Positions 31,439-33,001 of a DNA stretch of 33,001 nucleotides are shown one piece after another (position 1 is the first letter of the stretch; every line of letters begins with the position of its first letter). The stretch is from CAZEZY01 sp964516635 (GTDB lineage: Bacteria; Pseudomonadota; Gammaproteobacteria; Burkholderiales; Burkholderiaceae_C). Location: assembly GCA_964516635.1 (NCBI GenBank), contig CAZEZY010000009.1, positions 1-33,001 on the forward strand. The letters are read 5' to 3'. A model generated the notes under the pieces. It saw only the letters and a program-made list of their open reading frames with translations. It did not search any database and was not told where the DNA came from. A program made the translations under genes and the position numbers.

Positions 31439-32386
31439 ATGAACTTCCAGCAGCTTCGTTCGGTTCGGGAGGTCCAGCGGCGAGGGTTCAACCTCACCGA
31501 AGTGGCCACGGCTCTCCACACCTCTCAGCCCGGCGTCAGTCGTCAGGTGCGGGAGCTCGAAGAAGAGCTGGGGCTGGCGCTTTTCGAGCGTTCGGGCAAA
31601 CGCCTGCTGGGGTTCACGGCGGCGGGCAGGGCGCTGTTGCCCATCATTGAAAGGCTGCTGCAAGACGCTGACGCGATCAAGCGGGCCAGTCTGGAACTTC
31701 AGGGGCGAGAAGAAGGTTGCCTGTCGATCGCGGCCACGCACACCCAGGCGCGTTATGCCTTGCCGCATGTCGTGAAGGACTTCCGGCTTCGTTACCCGAA
31801 GGTGGTGCTCCATCTCCACCAGGGTTCACCGCAGCAGGTGGCCAACATGCTGCTGGCCGGTGATGCGGACATTGGCGTGGCCACCGAGGCCATTGCCCAG
31901 ATACCCTCCCTGGTCACCTTGCCATGCTACCGGTGGAGTCACTGCGTGGTGGTACCCCCAGGCCATCCGCTGTCTCGCCTTTCCAGGCCGCTGGCTCTGT
32001 CCGATCTGGTGATGTATCCCATCATCACCTATCAGCAAGGTTACACGGGACGGTCCCATATCGACGAGGCATTCTTGCAGGCAGGTCTGCAGCCCAACGT
32101 GGTGTTGACGGCCATGGATGCCGATGTCATCAAGACCTATGTCGAGCTTGACATGGGTGTGGGGATTGTGGCTTCGATTGCCATCGATGAATCCCGTGAC
32201 ACGCACCTCTGCGCGATCGATGCGGGTCACCTGTTTCAGATCAATGTCACCCGGCTGGCCATCCGTCACAACCACTGGCTGCCAGGTTTTGCTTTCGGGT
32301 TTATCGAGAACTTTGTGCCGACGTTGAACCGAAGGATGGTGATGGCCGCGGTGGAATCCCATGGAAAACCTGAAGCCAGTCGCTGA
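31439..32386 (+). CDS. CysB-family LysR-type regulator of sulfur assimilation
   Basis: CysB-type LysR regulators activate sulfate uptake and cysteine synthesis genes and respond to O- or N-acetylserine or sulfur metabolites. This 315-residue protein starts MNFQQLRSVREVQRRGFNLT, followed by LHTSQPGVSRQVRELEEELG and FERSGKRLLGFTAAGRALL, the CysB-subfamily HTH pattern (short QQLR start and SQPGVSRQVR). ATHTQARYALP, QGSPQQVANMLLAGDADIGVATE and YQQGYTGRSHIDEAF are conserved effector-domain segments of CysB/Cbl. It sits between two sulfate-binding protein genes. CysB, Cbl or SsuR-type role cannot be separated by eye. Confidence 0.88.
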   Translation: MNFQQLRSVREVQRRGFNLTEVATALHTSQPGVSRQVRELEEELGLALFERSGKRLLGFTAAGRALLPIIERLLQDADAIKRASLELQGREEGCLSIAATHTQARYALPHVVKDFRLRYPKVVLHLHQGSPQQVANMLLAGDADIGVATEAIAQIPSLVTLPCYRWSHCVVVPPGHPLSRLSRPLALSDLVMYPIITYQQGYTGRSHIDEAFLQAGLQPNVVLTAMDADVIKTYVELDMGVGIVASIAIDESRDTHLCAIDAGHLFQINVTRLAIRHNHWLPGFAFGFIENFVPTLNRRMVMAAVESHGKPEASR

Positions 32387-32642
32387 TCTGTTCAAGCTGC
32401 TTTCTGCGTCACGACGGCTGCAGTTGCTGGTGGCACTTGCCGAGAAACCGCAGGGGGTTGATGCATTGCAGGACCGATGCGGTGCGACGCGCACCAACGT
32501 GGTGAAGCATTTGAACGCCTGCCTGAAAGCCGGGGTGGTTTCCAGGCAGCGGGTTGGTGATTCTCATGTGTATCGGCTCGCTCAGCCATGGATCGCCGAC
32601 TTGATCCATGAGGCGCTCGCTTTATATGCAAAAAACAAATAA
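32361..32642 (+). CDS. Small ArsR-like winged-helix regulator
   Basis: This 93-residue protein has the ArsR/SmtB layout: VADLFKLLSASRRLQLLVAL, a recognition-helix region RTNVVKHLNACLKAGVVSRQ and the wing GDSHVYRLA. The usual metal-binding ELCVCDL motif of ArsR is absent; only two cysteines (in DRCGA and NACLK) are present, so sensing, if any, is by another route. Its ATG lies inside the end of the CysB-like gene (26-base overlap, different frame), indicating coupled expression. It stands directly upstream of the second sbp gene, so a role in sulfur control is a reasonable guess. Confidence 0.78.
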   Translation: MENLKPVADLFKLLSASRRLQLLVALAEKPQGVDALQDRCGATRTNVVKHLNACLKAGVVSRQRVGDSHVYRLAQPWIADLIHEALALYAKNK

Positions 32643-32680
32643 AGAAACAAAAACAAAGTAGTTTGAATTCTGAAGCCGCG

Positions 32681-32695
32681 TTCGCACAATCGTTC
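32681..32695 (+). promoter_or_regulatory. Leader element shared by both sbp genes, copy 2
   Basis: TTCGC-A-CAATCGTTC, 26 bases before the second sbp ATG, matches the element at 30365-30380. A possible promoter (TTGAAT at 32663-32668, 16 bases, CACAAT at 32685-32690) overlaps it, so the element may include a -10 region. Confidence 0.4.
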
Positions 32696-32721
32696 CCATC
32701 TTGAATACCCACCCATCGATC

Positions 32722-33001
32722 ATGAAAAAAACACTTCGCACCGCCTTGGCGGTCATCGCCTTGTCCGCTTCCACCTGGGCTTCTGCCCAGACCTCGCTGC
32801 TCAATGTCTCGTATGACGTGTCGCGCGAGTTCTACAAAGACTTCAACGCCGCCTTCGTCGAGCATGTCAAGAAAACCACCGGCAAAGATGTCAAAGTGGA
32901 TCAGTCCCATGCGGGCTCCAGCGCCCAGGCCCGTGCCGTGGCCGATGGCCTGGCCGCCGATGTGGTGACCTTCAACACCACCACCGATGTCGATTTTCTG
33001 G
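32722..33001 (+). CDS. sbp: Sulfate/thiosulfate-binding protein, copy 2 (cut by window edge)
   Basis: The first 93 codons of a second sulfate-binding protein are present. The ATG at 32722 starts MKKTLRTALAVIALSASTWA, a Sec-type signal peptide cleaved after ASA, then QTSLLNVSYDVSREFYKDFN, QSHAGSSAQARAVADGLAAD and VVTFNTTTDVDFL. These match copy 1 (30398-31420) segment by segment but with many differences, so the two are diverged paralogues rather than a recent duplication. The transporter genes cysT, cysW and cysA commonly follow such a gene and would lie beyond the window. Confidence 0.92.
   Translation, partial: MKKTLRTALAVIALSASTWASAQTSLLNVSYDVSREFYKDFNAAFVEHVKKTTGKDVKVDQSHAGSSAQARAVADGLAADVVTFNTTTDVDFL

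Overview
The window is a GC-rich, gene-dense stretch of bacterial chromosome. Gene content and order (bamE divergent from fur, hprK-ptsN-hpf, rpe divergent from apaG, a Gcr-type 'recombinase' followed by thiL, a GlrK/QseG/GlrR triad, opgGH) point to a betaproteobacterium, most likely Burkholderiales and perhaps Comamonadaceae. The family-level call is inference. No rRNA, tRNA, CRISPR array, insertion sequence or prophage gene was recognised. Almost all sequence is coding; the largest gap (about 355 bases) lies between hpf and corA.

Layout. (1) 1-1560, minus: bamE, dapB and the 5' end of leuS form a tight cluster, divergent from fur (1707-2147). (2) 2157-4068, minus: hprK, ptsN and hpf, with an intrinsic terminator and a new sigma70-like promoter between hpf and ptsN. 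rpoN, the usual upstream neighbour of hpf, is not here. (3) 4424-9973: corA, an MTA/SAH nucleosidase, a FadD-like acyl-CoA ligase, a GGDEF diguanylate cyclase and a pirin. (4) 9985-15368: ssb, a ClC-family protein with an altered gate residue, an MFS transporter, a chemoreceptor with a C-terminal Cache domain, and rpe. (5) 15483-24422, plus: a nine-gene, nearly gapless run of apaG, gcr-like, thiL, NUDIX, pgpA, pncC, glrK-like kinase, qseG-like lipoprotein and glrR-like sigma54 activator. (6) 24621-28162: opgG and opgH for osmoregulated periplasmic glucans. (7) 28163-30299: a Tat-lipoprotein nitroreductase-like gene divergent from a LysR regulator. (8) 30398 to the end: a sulfate-acquisition locus with sbp, a CysB-like regulator, an ArsR-like regulator and a second sbp cut by the window edge.

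The most striking signal is the 198-base gap between glrR and opgG. It holds two TGTC-N10-GACA palindromes (the known GlrR enhancer consensus), a perfect IHF consensus, and a -24/-12 sigma54 promoter, in the order and spacing of a sigma54 enhancer-promoter unit. This suggests that the envelope-sensing GlrK-QseG-GlrR system directly switches on periplasmic glucan synthesis in this organism. I do not know of a description of that link. The predicted transcription start falls on the first ATG of opgG, so either the message is leaderless or translation starts at a downstream GTG.

Other points worth a look are a natural Glu-to-Gln change at the ClC gating position, a chemoreceptor whose sensory domain appears cytoplasmic and which is translationally coupled to rpe, two sulfate-binding paralogues with apparently different export signals and a shared leader motif, and a small ArsR-like regulator overlapping the CysB-like gene.
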